Source of the DNA: DATLZU01 sp051293835 | Lineage (GTDB): Bacteria; Nitrospirota; Nitrospiria; Nitrospirales; Nitrospiraceae | Length of the DNA: 64,000 nucleotides | NCBI GenBank assembly: GCA_051293835.1 | Contig: JBPKMA010000013.1 | Coordinates: 1-64,000, forward strand | Reading direction: 5' to 3' | In this document: positions 27,094 through 35,368 of the stretch, one piece after another | How the letters are laid out: the number at the start of each line of letters is the position of its first letter | How positions within the stretch are numbered: position 1 is the first letter of the stretch | Made by a program: the position numbers and the translations under genes | Notes under the pieces: generated by a model | What the model saw: the letters and a program-made list of their open reading frames with translations, nothing else | What the model was told of the DNA's origin: nothing | The model's database searches: none

Positions 27094-27609
27094 ATGTTTC
27101 GCATTCTGAAAAAAAGCCTGAAAACCGGTGTGGTGACCGGCCAATATGCTGAGCCAGTCCAGACACAGATGCCGCCCGATGCGGCAGCGGTGGAGAAAAG
27201 CCAACCTTTCCGCCGTTCGCTGACGATCCGGGAGGTGGACACCGGCTCCTGTAACGCCTGTGAGATGGAAATGAACGCGCTAATGAATCCAGTATACGAC
27301 GCCGAACGCTTCGGCATCCACATCGCGGCGTCGCCGCGGCATGCCGACGCTCTAGTCGTCACCGGGCCAGTGACGGTGAACATGGAGCGGGCGCTGAAGG
27401 ACGCCTATAAGCAGACGCCCGATCCGAAGGTCGTTATCGCCCTCGGCGACTGCGCGATCACCTGCGGTATCTTTAAAGGTAGCTACGCCGTGACCGGTCC
27501 GGTTGAGAAACACGTGCCGGTGGATGTGCGGATCCCCGGGTGCCCACCGAGGCCGGCGGAGATCCTGAAGGCATTGGAAGCACTTCGCGGCTCTTCTCCA
27601 ACAAAATGA
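27094..27609 (+). CDS. hyfI: Hyf-like small subunit (HyfI/NuoB family, one 4Fe-4S)
   Basis: 171 residues. Four cysteines for the proximal 4Fe-4S cluster are intact: Cys53 and Cys56 (SCNACEMEMNAL), Cys120 (GDCAITCG) and Cys150 (PGCPPRP). It receives electrons and passes them to the site between HyfG and HyfI. ATG 27094 is preferred over 27082 because the ATGGAGGAA upstream then serves as ribosome site and the MFRILKKSLKTG start matches the family. No HyfA- or HyfH-like ferredoxin subunit is encoded next to it, so the electron entry route is open. Confidence 0.88.
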   Translation: MFRILKKSLKTGVVTGQYAEPVQTQMPPDAAAVEKSQPFRRSLTIREVDTGSCNACEMEMNALMNPVYDAERFGIHIAASPRHADALVVTGPVTVNMERALKDAYKQTPDPKVVIALGDCAITCGIFKGSYAVTGPVEKHVPVDVRIPGCPPRPAEILKALEALRGSSPTK

Positions 27610-28191
27610 CCTCAGACCTTGCCTCCTTCTGACTCAGCAATTCAGCACATTCATCCTTTTGGGGATCCTTCTAAATATCCAGCACTCAAAACACTGTCCC
27701 ATCTTTCCCCATTTTTCCCCTCCACGTGTCCAAGACAATAGACAGTCTAACCGATTGAAACTGCGAGGCTATCATCGAGGTGTACCCTGGCGCTGTCTAA
27801 AACCGTGGAAAAGCGCCCCGTCACCGCCTTCGGCGCCGTTCGCCCAATCATTCGAAAAGTCCGCTCCCACCCCGCAGAAGATCGCGTTTCCCACAATTCC
27901 ACGTTGTTTGGCATGCCGGTTGCCCATACGGTGAGCGCTGGTGAAGGCGTGGGTGATTTTGGACCGGCCTCCGAATGACCCCTGAACCTCTGCAAAGAGG
28001 GCCCTTCACCAGCGCTTTTCAGCGAGTAAGGGCGAGCAGCGAAGAGCTGGTAGCCAAGGCCGGAAAGAGGAGAAGGGTGACCGCACTTCATTCTTCCTGT
28101 CACAAGGCGATCAGAATTGTCTCATCGTTGCTACTCGCGAGCAGTGTTCGGCTCTTAGCTTATTTTTTTAACTTAACAAGGAGGCCGCATT
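27610..28191. other. 582-bp leader region of the multicopper oxidase
   Basis: No gene-like frame was found. It contains the spaced inverted repeat at 27934-28016 and an A/T-rich stretch just before the oxidase (about 28150-28175). It probably holds the promoter of the copper oxidase, separating it from the Hyf-like operon, but no consensus element was assigned. Confidence 0.45.
27934..28016. repeat. Spaced inverted repeat upstream of the oxidase gene
   Basis: Left arm 27934-27948 (AGCGCTGGTGAAGGC) pairs with 28001-28016 (GCCCTTCACCAGCGCT) with one bulged base. The 52-nt spacer contains a smaller stem (CCTCT with AGAGG). It could be a folded leader RNA, a protein site or a miniature mobile remnant. 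Confidence 0.55.
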
Positions 28192-31100
28192 ATGAAGTGG
28201 TCGTATTTCCATGATCAACGCGGGCACGGTCGTCGAGGAACGACTCGTTGCTTGCAGGCCGCGGTCCTGGCGGGTGGGCTGATCGCCTCGCCGTGGTTGT
28301 TGGCCGCGGAGCCAGGGGGGCTGTCCCATCAGGGACACGCCTCGCCCGTGGCAATGCCGGGCTGGACCCAAACCTTGAAGGGCCAGACCGTGGTCGAGGA
28401 CACCATCGAAGGACGGGCCGATCGGTCTGAAAAGATCGAGCTGCAACACCACCGGCTCATGCGCCGGCTCGAAGAGCAGGCGCAGAAGGATGCGCAGGTC
28501 CAGCAGACCTCTGGCCTGTTCAGCAACATGTCCATGATGCACCAGTACATGGGGCAGGACGGAAGTAGCTTCCTGCTGGCGACCGATCCGGCCAAAGGGG
28601 AGCCGGTGCTGGCCACCGGCGGCCGCTGTCCGGCGGGTGTGCCGACCAAGCACTATGATGTCTCGATGATCAATGTCGAGATCACGCTGAACCGGTGGCT
28701 GGATTATTACCCCGGCTACATGTACGTCTTGACTGAGAACATCGACAAAGTGCGAGCGGAGGAGGCGCGGAACAAGGCAGCTCGGGAGAAAGAAGGCTTT
28801 GATCCGGGCGCCGTGTCTACCGGGTTGCAAGGGGATTACATCCAGCCCCTCGTTCTCCGTGCCAATCAGGGCGATTGCGTGAAGCTGACGCTCCGCAATC
28901 AGATGGAGGGCGAGGAAGGAAGCTTGTTCATCCAGGCCTCCAGCATGGTCGTCAGCGCAACTGGCAAGCCGGCGACCACAACCAATCCGGACGCCATCAT
29001 TCCTCCTGGCAAATCGCAGGAGTTCGAGTGGTACATCCACCCCCACATGCAGGAAGGTGTGCGGCAGTTCCACTCCTGGAGCCATGACCGCGAACTGACC
29101 GTGTTGGGGCTGTTCGGTGCGTTCGTGATCGAACCGAAGGGGTCTAAGTATCTCGACCCGCTCGGTACCGGTCCCGCCCCCGAAGCGAAGAGCGGCTGGC
29201 AGGTTATGATCGACAACGCCACCGGGCCGGACTTCCGCGAATACGTGATCTTCTATCACGAAGTCGGCGACGAAGCGTTCCGCCCGTTGAACAAGAAGGG
29301 CGACTTCTTGCCGCAGCGCGATCCGCTGACCGACGCCTATCGCCCGGGCGGCCGCGCATTGAACTACCGGAGCGAGCCCTTCGGCATCGACGAGATGCAT
29401 CTCCAACATGAGTACTTCGGGTTCGAAGACGAGTCGTTGGCCTACAGTGCCTATACCTTCGGTGAGACGCCGACCACGATTCCACGTGCCTATTTGGGTG
29501 ATCCGGTCAAGTGGCGGTTGGTGCATGGCGGCTCCGAAGTCTTCCACTCCCACCATCCCCACAGCGGATCGATCCGCTGGCAGCGCAGCCCGGCCACCGA
29601 ACCCAATATGCTTTGGGCGGCCGGTCAGAATGGGCCGGTGAAGTATCCGGTCGTTCGGACCAAGTCAGACCGGGTCGATGTTGAGGTCATTGGGCCCTCC
29701 GAAGCCTTGGACCTCGAGCCGGAATGCGGTGCCGGTCAATGCCAGCACCTGGCAGGCGAGTTCCTGTTCCATTGCCATGTGGCACATCACTATGTGGCCG
29801 GCATGTGGGGTTACGCGCGCGTGTACAACACGCTGCAGGTCGGCCAGGGTCACACCGACACTATGCCGGACCTGCGGGAATTGCCAGATCGGCTGGGCCG
29901 GATGAAACTTGGCGTGACCTCCGACAAGCTGATCGGCACGACCGTGGATTGGTTCGGCAAGAAGTTCAAAATCGTGGATCGGACTCAGAAGACGAATTGG
30001 AAAGCCGATCCGGCGATTGTGAACATTAAAGACTGGGTCGAAATGTTCCTGCCGGCGCAGGGCAAGCCCGGCCACACGGACGACGAGCGTGGCCAGATTA
30101 TGGCCTATGACGCGACCGTGTGGGACTGGGTCTGGAGAGGGAATGTGGCCTATGGCGAGCGGGAAAGCACTGCGAAGAACCCGAAGTATCCCGCGGCCGA
30201 GAAGTGGGACGACAGCACCAGGCCGCCCATCCTGTTTGACCCGACCACGGGCAAGCTGGCCTGGCCGCTCTTCAAGCCGCACTTCGGCAAACGCGTGCCG
30301 TTCTCCGCGAACCACAACGGCGCGCCTTGGTTAGAGCCGATCCATCAGGATGAAAACGGCGAGCGGACTTCAGAACCGGCCAAGCCGGGCGAAAACGGCC
30401 GGTGGAGTCTGTGTCCGGACAACGCCAATCAGAAGTTCTACAATTTTCATTTCATCCGGCTCCCGATCACTCTAGCCAAGAAGCAGGGGAAGGAGCCGCC
30501 GATCGTGGACAAGGATGGCCTGATCTACGTCTTGCACGAGGAAGAACGGCTGGTCAGGGCCAATGATGATCTGAAATACCCCGCAGTCATCCGTGCCAAT
30601 GTGTATGACTGTGTGGACCTGGTGTTGACAAGCGAGTGGGACGATGACGACTTCACCAACTTCCAGGCATCCAAGATCAACATTCACCCGCATTTCTTCC
30701 AGTTCGATACGGGGAACTCGGATGGGGTGATTTCCGGATTCGAGTACGAAATGTCGGTCCGGCCTTTCACCATGTGGGGGAAGAAGAGCAAGCATGGATT
30801 GCCTGCACCGATGGTGGCGAAGCTCAAGAGCGCGGTGAAAGCCGGAGCGACGTCCATCAAGTTCGAGATGGCGCCCGGGGCCACGCCGTTCCACGTCAAC
30901 ACCGAGGTGATGGTCGGGATGGACTGTTTGGAGAAGGGCGACGATCCCACGGCTTCGCTGCCGCGGGATAAGAGCTGTTCAGAAGTCGCCCGGATCAAAG
31001 AAATCAAGGGCGATACGATCACGTTCTTTAAGCCCTTGAAGCACAACCATCCGGCGAACGACCTGGTGTCGCCGGAGTTCGTGCGCTATCGCTGGTGGGT

Positions 31101-33126
31101 GGACGTGGACATGGGAACCGTGTTCTGGCATGACCACGCGTTCGGCGCCACGACCTGGCCGCATGGCGGGTTCGGGGTGACGATCGTGGAGCCCTACGGG
31201 TCCACTTACCATGATCCGAAGAACGGCAAGCTCGTCTGGAGCGGGCCGATCGCGGACATCCACACCACGGAGCCAATCGGCGCCGGCGTGAGCGGAAGCT
31301 TCCGGGAATTGATGGTGTCGATCCATGACACCGTGCCCCATACCGTAAACATGATTCAGGCGGGCAATCCGCCCGGACAACCGGTCGAAGTCGCGCTGGA
31401 AGCCGGCAAGACCGTGTCCTTCCAAATGCCGGAAAAGATCCTCATGGCGCCCAACCCCTATATCAACGGGGGGACGCATACGACAGGGAGCGGCATGAAC
31501 TTCCGCGCCGAGCCCTTTGCGCAGCGATTGGCCAACAATCCGGATACTTCGAAGCTGTTCAGCAGCGCGATTCACGGCGATCCTGATACGCCGCTGTTAC
31601 GGGCGTACGTCGGTGACACGATAGTGTTCCGGTTGTTACATCAGCTCATGAACGAGTCGCATGTCTGGACGCTGTCCGGGCATACCTTCCTGACGGAGCG
31701 GTTCGCCGCGGATGCCAATCGGAAGTACTCGATCCACGTGGGGATCGCCGAGCGGTACGATCTGGTGACCAAAGCGGGCGGCTTCCAGGGCATGCCGGGC
31801 GACTACATCCACTTCAACGGCCGAACCTCTCACTTCGCCGAAGGCGGATGGGGCATCGTCCGGGTTCTGGACAAGCTGGTTCCGGATCTCATGCCGCTGC
31901 CGTCCGGGACGAAACCGTTCGAAATTCCTCCGGTGCCTAAATCGGTCTGTCCGGCCGACGCTCCGGTAAAGACCTTCAACGTGGTGGCGATGGACCGCCC
32001 ATTGAAGCTGAACCCGAAGGCGCCGGACACGATCGAGGTGGACTTCGAGCGGAAGATCGAAATGACCGTGCCGGAAGGGAAAATCTTCGCGCTCGAGGAG
32101 GAAGTCACCAAGGTGGCGTCGGACGTGATGCCGCACCCGCTCACGCTGCGGGTGAACGTGGGTGACTGCATCAAGGTGAACCTGAAAAACAAGATGAAGA
32201 ACAGCCGGGCGTCGTTCTTCGCGCCGGGGCTGGCGTTCGACCCGAGAGATTCTCTCGGTCTCAACGTCGGGAACAACCCTGGCGACCAAACCATCGGCCC
32301 AGGCGAGAGCCGGACCTACACCTACTACGCGCACCCAGCGAACGGAGAGACGACGTCGCTGGTGTGGGACGGCGGCAACATCGTGACGAATCCGCGCAAC
32401 GGCTTGTACGGAGCGATCGTCGTCGGGCCGCGTGGATCGCAGTATCGCGATCCGGTGACTGGCCAGGACATTTCGCTCAAGAATGCCTGGCGCGCGGACG
32501 TGATCATCGACCATAGCTTGCCGGAGAACGCGGGTAAGGTGAACTACCGGGATGTGGCCCTCTTCTTCCAGGATGAGGACAACATCATCGGCACTTCGTT
32601 CATGCCCTACGTCCAGAGCGTCGCGGGGTTGACGGCGGTGAATTACCGAGCGGAACCGTACAAGTTCCGCGAGGAGCAGGGCTGCACGCTCGGCCGGATC
32701 TTCCAGCCGTGCGCAGTGGATAAGCCCGAGGATCCGGCCACGCCGATCATCGAGGCGCATGCCGGCGACCCGGTGCGGATCCATGTGATCGGCGCCAACA
32801 GCGAGCAGAACGGCATGTTCACCATCGAGGGCCATGAATGGCCAATCGAGCCCTACATGCCGGGCGCCGATATGATCAGCGTGGTGGAGTACGCCGGATC
32901 GGAGACCTTGGATGTCTTCCTCCGGGGCGGTGCAGGAGGTCCATACCGTCAAGTGGGTGACTTCGTGTGGTCCAATGCACGGCTCCCCTACGCGCAGTCC
33001 GGGCAGTGGGGGTACTTCCGGGTGCTGCCGCCCGGTGATCAGCGCCTTCTTCCGCTGAACGGCGCCGGCACCGGCATCAAGCGCACGGAGGTCGAACCCG
33101 CGGCGATCTCGACCGCGATGAAATGA
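28192..33126 (+). CDS. Giant exported multicopper oxidase (MofA/MnxG-like size class)
   Basis: 1644 residues with a signal peptide ending near residue 40 and several cupredoxin domains in series. Four copper-ligand motifs are complete but in the order 3-4-1-2: HSHHPH (452-457), HCHVAHHYVAGM (527-538, giving Cys528, His533 and Met538 for type 1 copper), HPH (832-834) and WHDH (His980, His982). Further domains keep the fold without ligands. Large oxidases of this kind include putative Mn(II) oxidases such as MofA. The substrate here is not proven. AAGGAGG at 28178-28184 fixes the ATG. It lies between the Hyf-like operon and a second cupredoxin-like gene. Confidence 0.85.
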   Translation: MKWSYFHDQRGHGRRGTTRCLQAAVLAGGLIASPWLLAAEPGGLSHQGHASPVAMPGWTQTLKGQTVVEDTIEGRADRSEKIELQHHRLMRRLEEQAQKDAQVQQTSGLFSNMSMMHQYMGQDGSSFLLATDPAKGEPVLATGGRCPAGVPTKHYDVSMINVEITLNRWLDYYPGYMYVLTENIDKVRAEEARNKAAREKEGFDPGAVSTGLQGDYIQPLVLRANQGDCVKLTLRNQMEGEEGSLFIQASSMVVSATGKPATTTNPDAIIPPGKSQEFEWYIHPHMQEGVRQFHSWSHDRELTVLGLFGAFVIEPKGSKYLDPLGTGPAPEAKSGWQVMIDNATGPDFREYVIFYHEVGDEAFRPLNKKGDFLPQRDPLTDAYRPGGRALNYRSEPFGIDEMHLQHEYFGFEDESLAYSAYTFGETPTTIPRAYLGDPVKWRLVHGGSEVFHSHHPHSGSIRWQRSPATEPNMLWAAGQNGPVKYPVVRTKSDRVDVEVIGPSEALDLEPECGAGQCQHLAGEFLFHCHVAHHYVAGMWGYARVYNTLQVGQGHTDTMPDLRELPDRLGRMKLGVTSDKLIGTTVDWFGKKFKIVDRTQKTNWKADPAIVNIKDWVEMFLPAQGKPGHTDDERGQIMAYDATVWDWVWRGNVAYGERESTAKNPKYPAAEKWDDSTRPPILFDPTTGKLAWPLFKPHFGKRVPFSANHNGAPWLEPIHQDENGERTSEPAKPGENGRWSLCPDNANQKFYNFHFIRLPITLAKKQGKEPPIVDKDGLIYVLHEEERLVRANDDLKYPAVIRANVYDCVDLVLTSEWDDDDFTNFQASKINIHPHFFQFDTGNSDGVISGFEYEMSVRPFTMWGKKSKHGLPAPMVAKLKSAVKAGATSIKFEMAPGATPFHVNTEVMVGMDCLEKGDDPTASLPRDKSCSEVARIKEIKGDTITFFKPLKHNHPANDLVSPEFVRYRWWVDVDMGTVFWHDHAFGATTWPHGGFGVTIVEPYGSTYHDPKNGKLVWSGPIADIHTTEPIGAGVSGSFRELMVSIHDTVPHTVNMIQAGNPPGQPVEVALEAGKTVSFQMPEKILMAPNPYINGGTHTTGSGMNFRAEPFAQRLANNPDTSKLFSSAIHGDPDTPLLRAYVGDTIVFRLLHQLMNESHVWTLSGHTFLTERFAADANRKYSIHVGIAERYDLVTKAGGFQGMPGDYIHFNGRTSHFAEGGWGIVRVLDKLVPDLMPLPSGTKPFEIPPVPKSVCPADAPVKTFNVVAMDRPLKLNPKAPDTIEVDFERKIEMTVPEGKIFALEEEVTKVASDVMPHPLTLRVNVGDCIKVNLKNKMKNSRASFFAPGLAFDPRDSLGLNVGNNPGDQTIGPGESRTYTYYAHPANGETTSLVWDGGNIVTNPRNGLYGAIVVGPRGSQYRDPVTGQDISLKNAWRADVIIDHSLPENAGKVNYRDVALFFQDEDNIIGTSFMPYVQSVAGLTAVNYRAEPYKFREEQGCTLGRIFQPCAVDKPEDPATPIIEAHAGDPVRIHVIGANSEQNGMFTIEGHEWPIEPYMPGADMISVVEYAGSETLDVFLRGGAGGPYRQVGDFVWSNARLPYAQSGQWGYFRVLPPGDQRLLPLNGAGTGIKRTEVEPAAISTAMK

Positions 33127-33135
33127 AGGCGGGGA

Positions 33136-33164
33136 GGCGCGGGAGCGGTCACTGCTCCCGCGCC
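33136..33164. terminator. Strong GC stem-loop after the oxidase gene
   Basis: An 11-bp perfect stem (33136-33146 with 33154-33164) and 7-nt loop begin 10 nt after the oxidase stop. There is no T-run, so it may stabilise the mRNA 3' end or attenuate rather than terminate. Confidence 0.6.
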
Positions 33165-33214
33165 CATTGCGGATCGGAACGAAGAAAAGAAGCAGAGGTC
33201 AAAGCAAATGGGGC

Positions 33215-33247
33215 GGGGGAACCACCGAAAATCAGCGTGGTTCCCCC
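33215..33247. promoter_or_regulatory. 11-bp perfect stem-loop in the leader of cupredoxin-like gene 2
   Basis: GGGGGAACCAC (33215-33225) pairs exactly with 33237-33247 around an 11-nt loop, about 80 nt before the GTG start. It is the second stem-loop between the oxidase and the cupredoxin-like gene, so it may adjust their expression ratio (inference). Confidence 0.5.
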
Positions 33248-33325
33248 TGTCTTGTCTCAAGGCGGCTTGCAGCTTTCCGTGGAGCGCTGACTCTCCTAAA
33301 GGACCTAAAGGAGAAGGAGTGTACG

Positions 33326-34270
33326 GTGGAGAAAAGGCAACACGCGTATGCCACCGGTTTCCTGACAGTGGTGTTCGCGTTCTTGCTCGGCGCGAGCGAG
33401 GTGTCGGCCTACGAAGAAGTGACTGTGGCGGATGGAGGGACCCTCACCGGCACGGTAGTGCTTGAGGGAAAAGTTCCCAGGCCGAAAGGGTACAACCTCA
33501 CGACACTGCCCGATCCGGTGTATTGCGGTCGGATCTCCGACGGGCGGGGCTGGCGACTGTTGCAACCGTTCAACGTCGGAGCCCATGGCGAATTCCGGCA
33601 GGTTGTGGTCTATCTGGAATCAATCGACCGTGGGAAACCGTTCGGGCCGTTCACGCCGCCGCACATCGAGGCGATCGACTGTCGATTCCTCCCGTTCGTG
33701 ACTGTTGTCCGCGATCAACATGAGGTCGAAGTGGTGAATATGGATCCCGCGATGCATGACATCCAGGCTTACGAAACCTCGGATCTTGGACCGCGGGTGC
33801 TGTTCAACGTGCCGCTGCCGATCAGTTCCAAATATCCGCACGAAGCCGGACTCAGCGCGCATTTCCACAAGCACTTTGCCGGCACGCCGGTGACGCAGAC
33901 CGTAAGAATGACCAAAGGGCGGAAGGTGTTCGTCATGCAGTGCGGCTTCCACGCCTATATGGAAGCCTGGGCCCTAGTGGCGGATCATCCCTATTATGCG
34001 GTGACGGACAATGAAGGGCGGTTCGAACTGACCGACATTCCTCCGGGCACCTATACCGTGAAAATCTGGCATCCGTATCTCCGGGAACCGGTGGAGCAAG
34101 CTGTCACGATCGAGCCGAGGAGACAGACCCGCGTGACCTTGCAGGTCCAGTCGCCCAAGGGTCGCCTGTACGCCAATCAGATGGTGGACAATCCCTATAT
34201 CCGGTATCAGATCACGCAGGATGTGCAAAGCCAGATCGTGCCGACGCTGGAGAAGCAGAGTTATGAATGA
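33326..34270 (+). CDS. Exported cupredoxin-like protein 2 with carboxypeptidase-regulatory-like domain
   Basis: 314 residues, close paralogue of the protein at 17554. Signal peptide ending near VSA, then EEVTVADGGTLTGTVVLEGK. Candidate type 1 copper ligands are His144 (MDPAMHDIQ), Cys206, His209 and Met212 (CGFHAYM). The C-terminal 90 residues form a beta sandwich (GRFELTDIPPGTYTVKIW). The GTG at 33326 is chosen because GAGAAGGAG lies 6 nt upstream and the signal peptide begins there. The open frame extends to 33167 without support. Likely a redox partner of the adjacent oxidase (inference). Confidence 0.7.
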   Translation: MEKRQHAYATGFLTVVFAFLLGASEVSAYEEVTVADGGTLTGTVVLEGKVPRPKGYNLTTLPDPVYCGRISDGRGWRLLQPFNVGAHGEFRQVVVYLESIDRGKPFGPFTPPHIEAIDCRFLPFVTVVRDQHEVEVVNMDPAMHDIQAYETSDLGPRVLFNVPLPISSKYPHEAGLSAHFHKHFAGTPVTQTVRMTKGRKVFVMQCGFHAYMEAWALVADHPYYAVTDNEGRFELTDIPPGTYTVKIWHPYLREPVEQAVTIEPRRQTRVTLQVQSPKGRLYANQMVDNPYIRYQITQDVQSQIVPTLEKQSYE

Positions 34271-34279
34271 GGGCGAAAA

Positions 34280-35272
34280 GTGCGAGGTAAGAGGCGAGGG
34301 GGCAAGGCCAGCGCTGTGAAGTGGAAAGACGGAACGGCCCGTGCGGTATGGAGCCTGTTGGCCTTTTGCCTTGTGCTCCTGGTGCCTGGCGTAAGTCTGG
34401 CCGACCATGATCGTCCGAAACGGCCGCCGCTGTGGACCCCGCTTTTTGAAGCCGAACGGCTCGCCGCAATGGACGTGCCGGACGAGATGGTCATGGTGCC
34501 GGCGGGCTGGTTTCTGATGGGGAGCGACCCGAAGGCGGACCGCGCCGCCGGGCCCCAGGAGCAACCGCAACGGCTCGTCTATCTGGACACGTTCTGGATC
34601 GATCGCTACGAGGTGACGAACGTGCAGTATCTCCGCTATGTCCTCGCAACTGGCGCCGACTGGCCCCCGTATTGGAGAGAAGAGCCTTTTCCAGAAAAGA
34701 TGGCCTTGCATCCGGTCATCGGTGTGAGCTGGTGGGAGGCGGACGCCTATTGCCGGTGGGCGGGCAAGCGATTGCCGACTGAGGCGGAATGGGAGAAAGC
34801 GGCGCGAGGAACGGACGGCCGCATCTTTCCCTGGGGCAACGAGCCGGCTGGGTGGCTCAAGAGCAACATCGCCCATCCCGGTTCAAAGCGCGGCACGAAG
34901 TATCCGCCACTCGCCAACGTCAACCGCTATGACCGGGGAGTGAGCCCATACGGTGTGTATCAGATGGCCGGCAACGTGAGCGAGTGGGTGGCTGACTGGT
35001 TCGATCCGGAGTATTACCGCCGCGGCGAGACGCGCAACCCGACCGGTCCCTCGCAGGGCACCGACAAAGTGTTCCGGGGCGGTTCCTGGAACGAAGACCC
35101 GGAAGTGGCGCGTTCGGCCGGACGCAACGCCGCCGCGCCCGACCACCGGAGTTATCTGATCGGGTTTCGCTGCGCGAAAACTGAAGTGAATAGCGGACAG
35201 CAGATCGCGAGCAGCGATTTGTCGGCTGCAAGAGAAGCCACGGTTGACACAACATCCGGAAAGCGCAGGTAA
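34280..35272 (+). CDS. Exported SUMF1/FGE-fold protein 1 (NirV-like)
   Basis: 330 residues with a membrane/signal segment at about 20-42. The body has the SUMF1 fold marks: MVPAGWFLMGSDPKA, DRYEVTNVQY, WAGKRLPTEAEWEKAARG, FPWGNEP, GNVSEWVADWFD and RGGSWNE. The two active-site cysteines of formylglycine-generating enzymes are absent and the only Cys near the end is in GFRCAK, so sulfatase activation is unlikely. SUMF1-fold proteins such as NirV accompany copper nitrite reductases. A similar partner role for the copper oxidase is plausible. The GTG start has weak support. Confidence 0.75.
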   Translation: MRGKRRGGKASAVKWKDGTARAVWSLLAFCLVLLVPGVSLADHDRPKRPPLWTPLFEAERLAAMDVPDEMVMVPAGWFLMGSDPKADRAAGPQEQPQRLVYLDTFWIDRYEVTNVQYLRYVLATGADWPPYWREEPFPEKMALHPVIGVSWWEADAYCRWAGKRLPTEAEWEKAARGTDGRIFPWGNEPAGWLKSNIAHPGSKRGTKYPPLANVNRYDRGVSPYGVYQMAGNVSEWVADWFDPEYYRRGETRNPTGPSQGTDKVFRGGSWNEDPEVARSAGRNAAAPDHRSYLIGFRCAKTEVNSGQQIASSDLSAAREATVDTTSGKRR

Positions 35273-35368
35273 GAGCCACTTATCCTCTCGTCGAATTTCT
35301 GACGGACAACAAGCGAGGGGCTAGTTGGCGGCTCACTGCCAGCTCAAAAAAACAAGGAGGCCAAATAC

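Noticed and set aside
18664..27609. Functional group 4 hydrogenase
   Set aside because: The large subunit lacks all four NiFe cysteine ligands and no maturation genes are present.
31636..32952. 438-residue minus-strand open frame
   Set aside because: Antisense to the multicopper oxidase, His- and Arg-rich as expected for a shadow frame.
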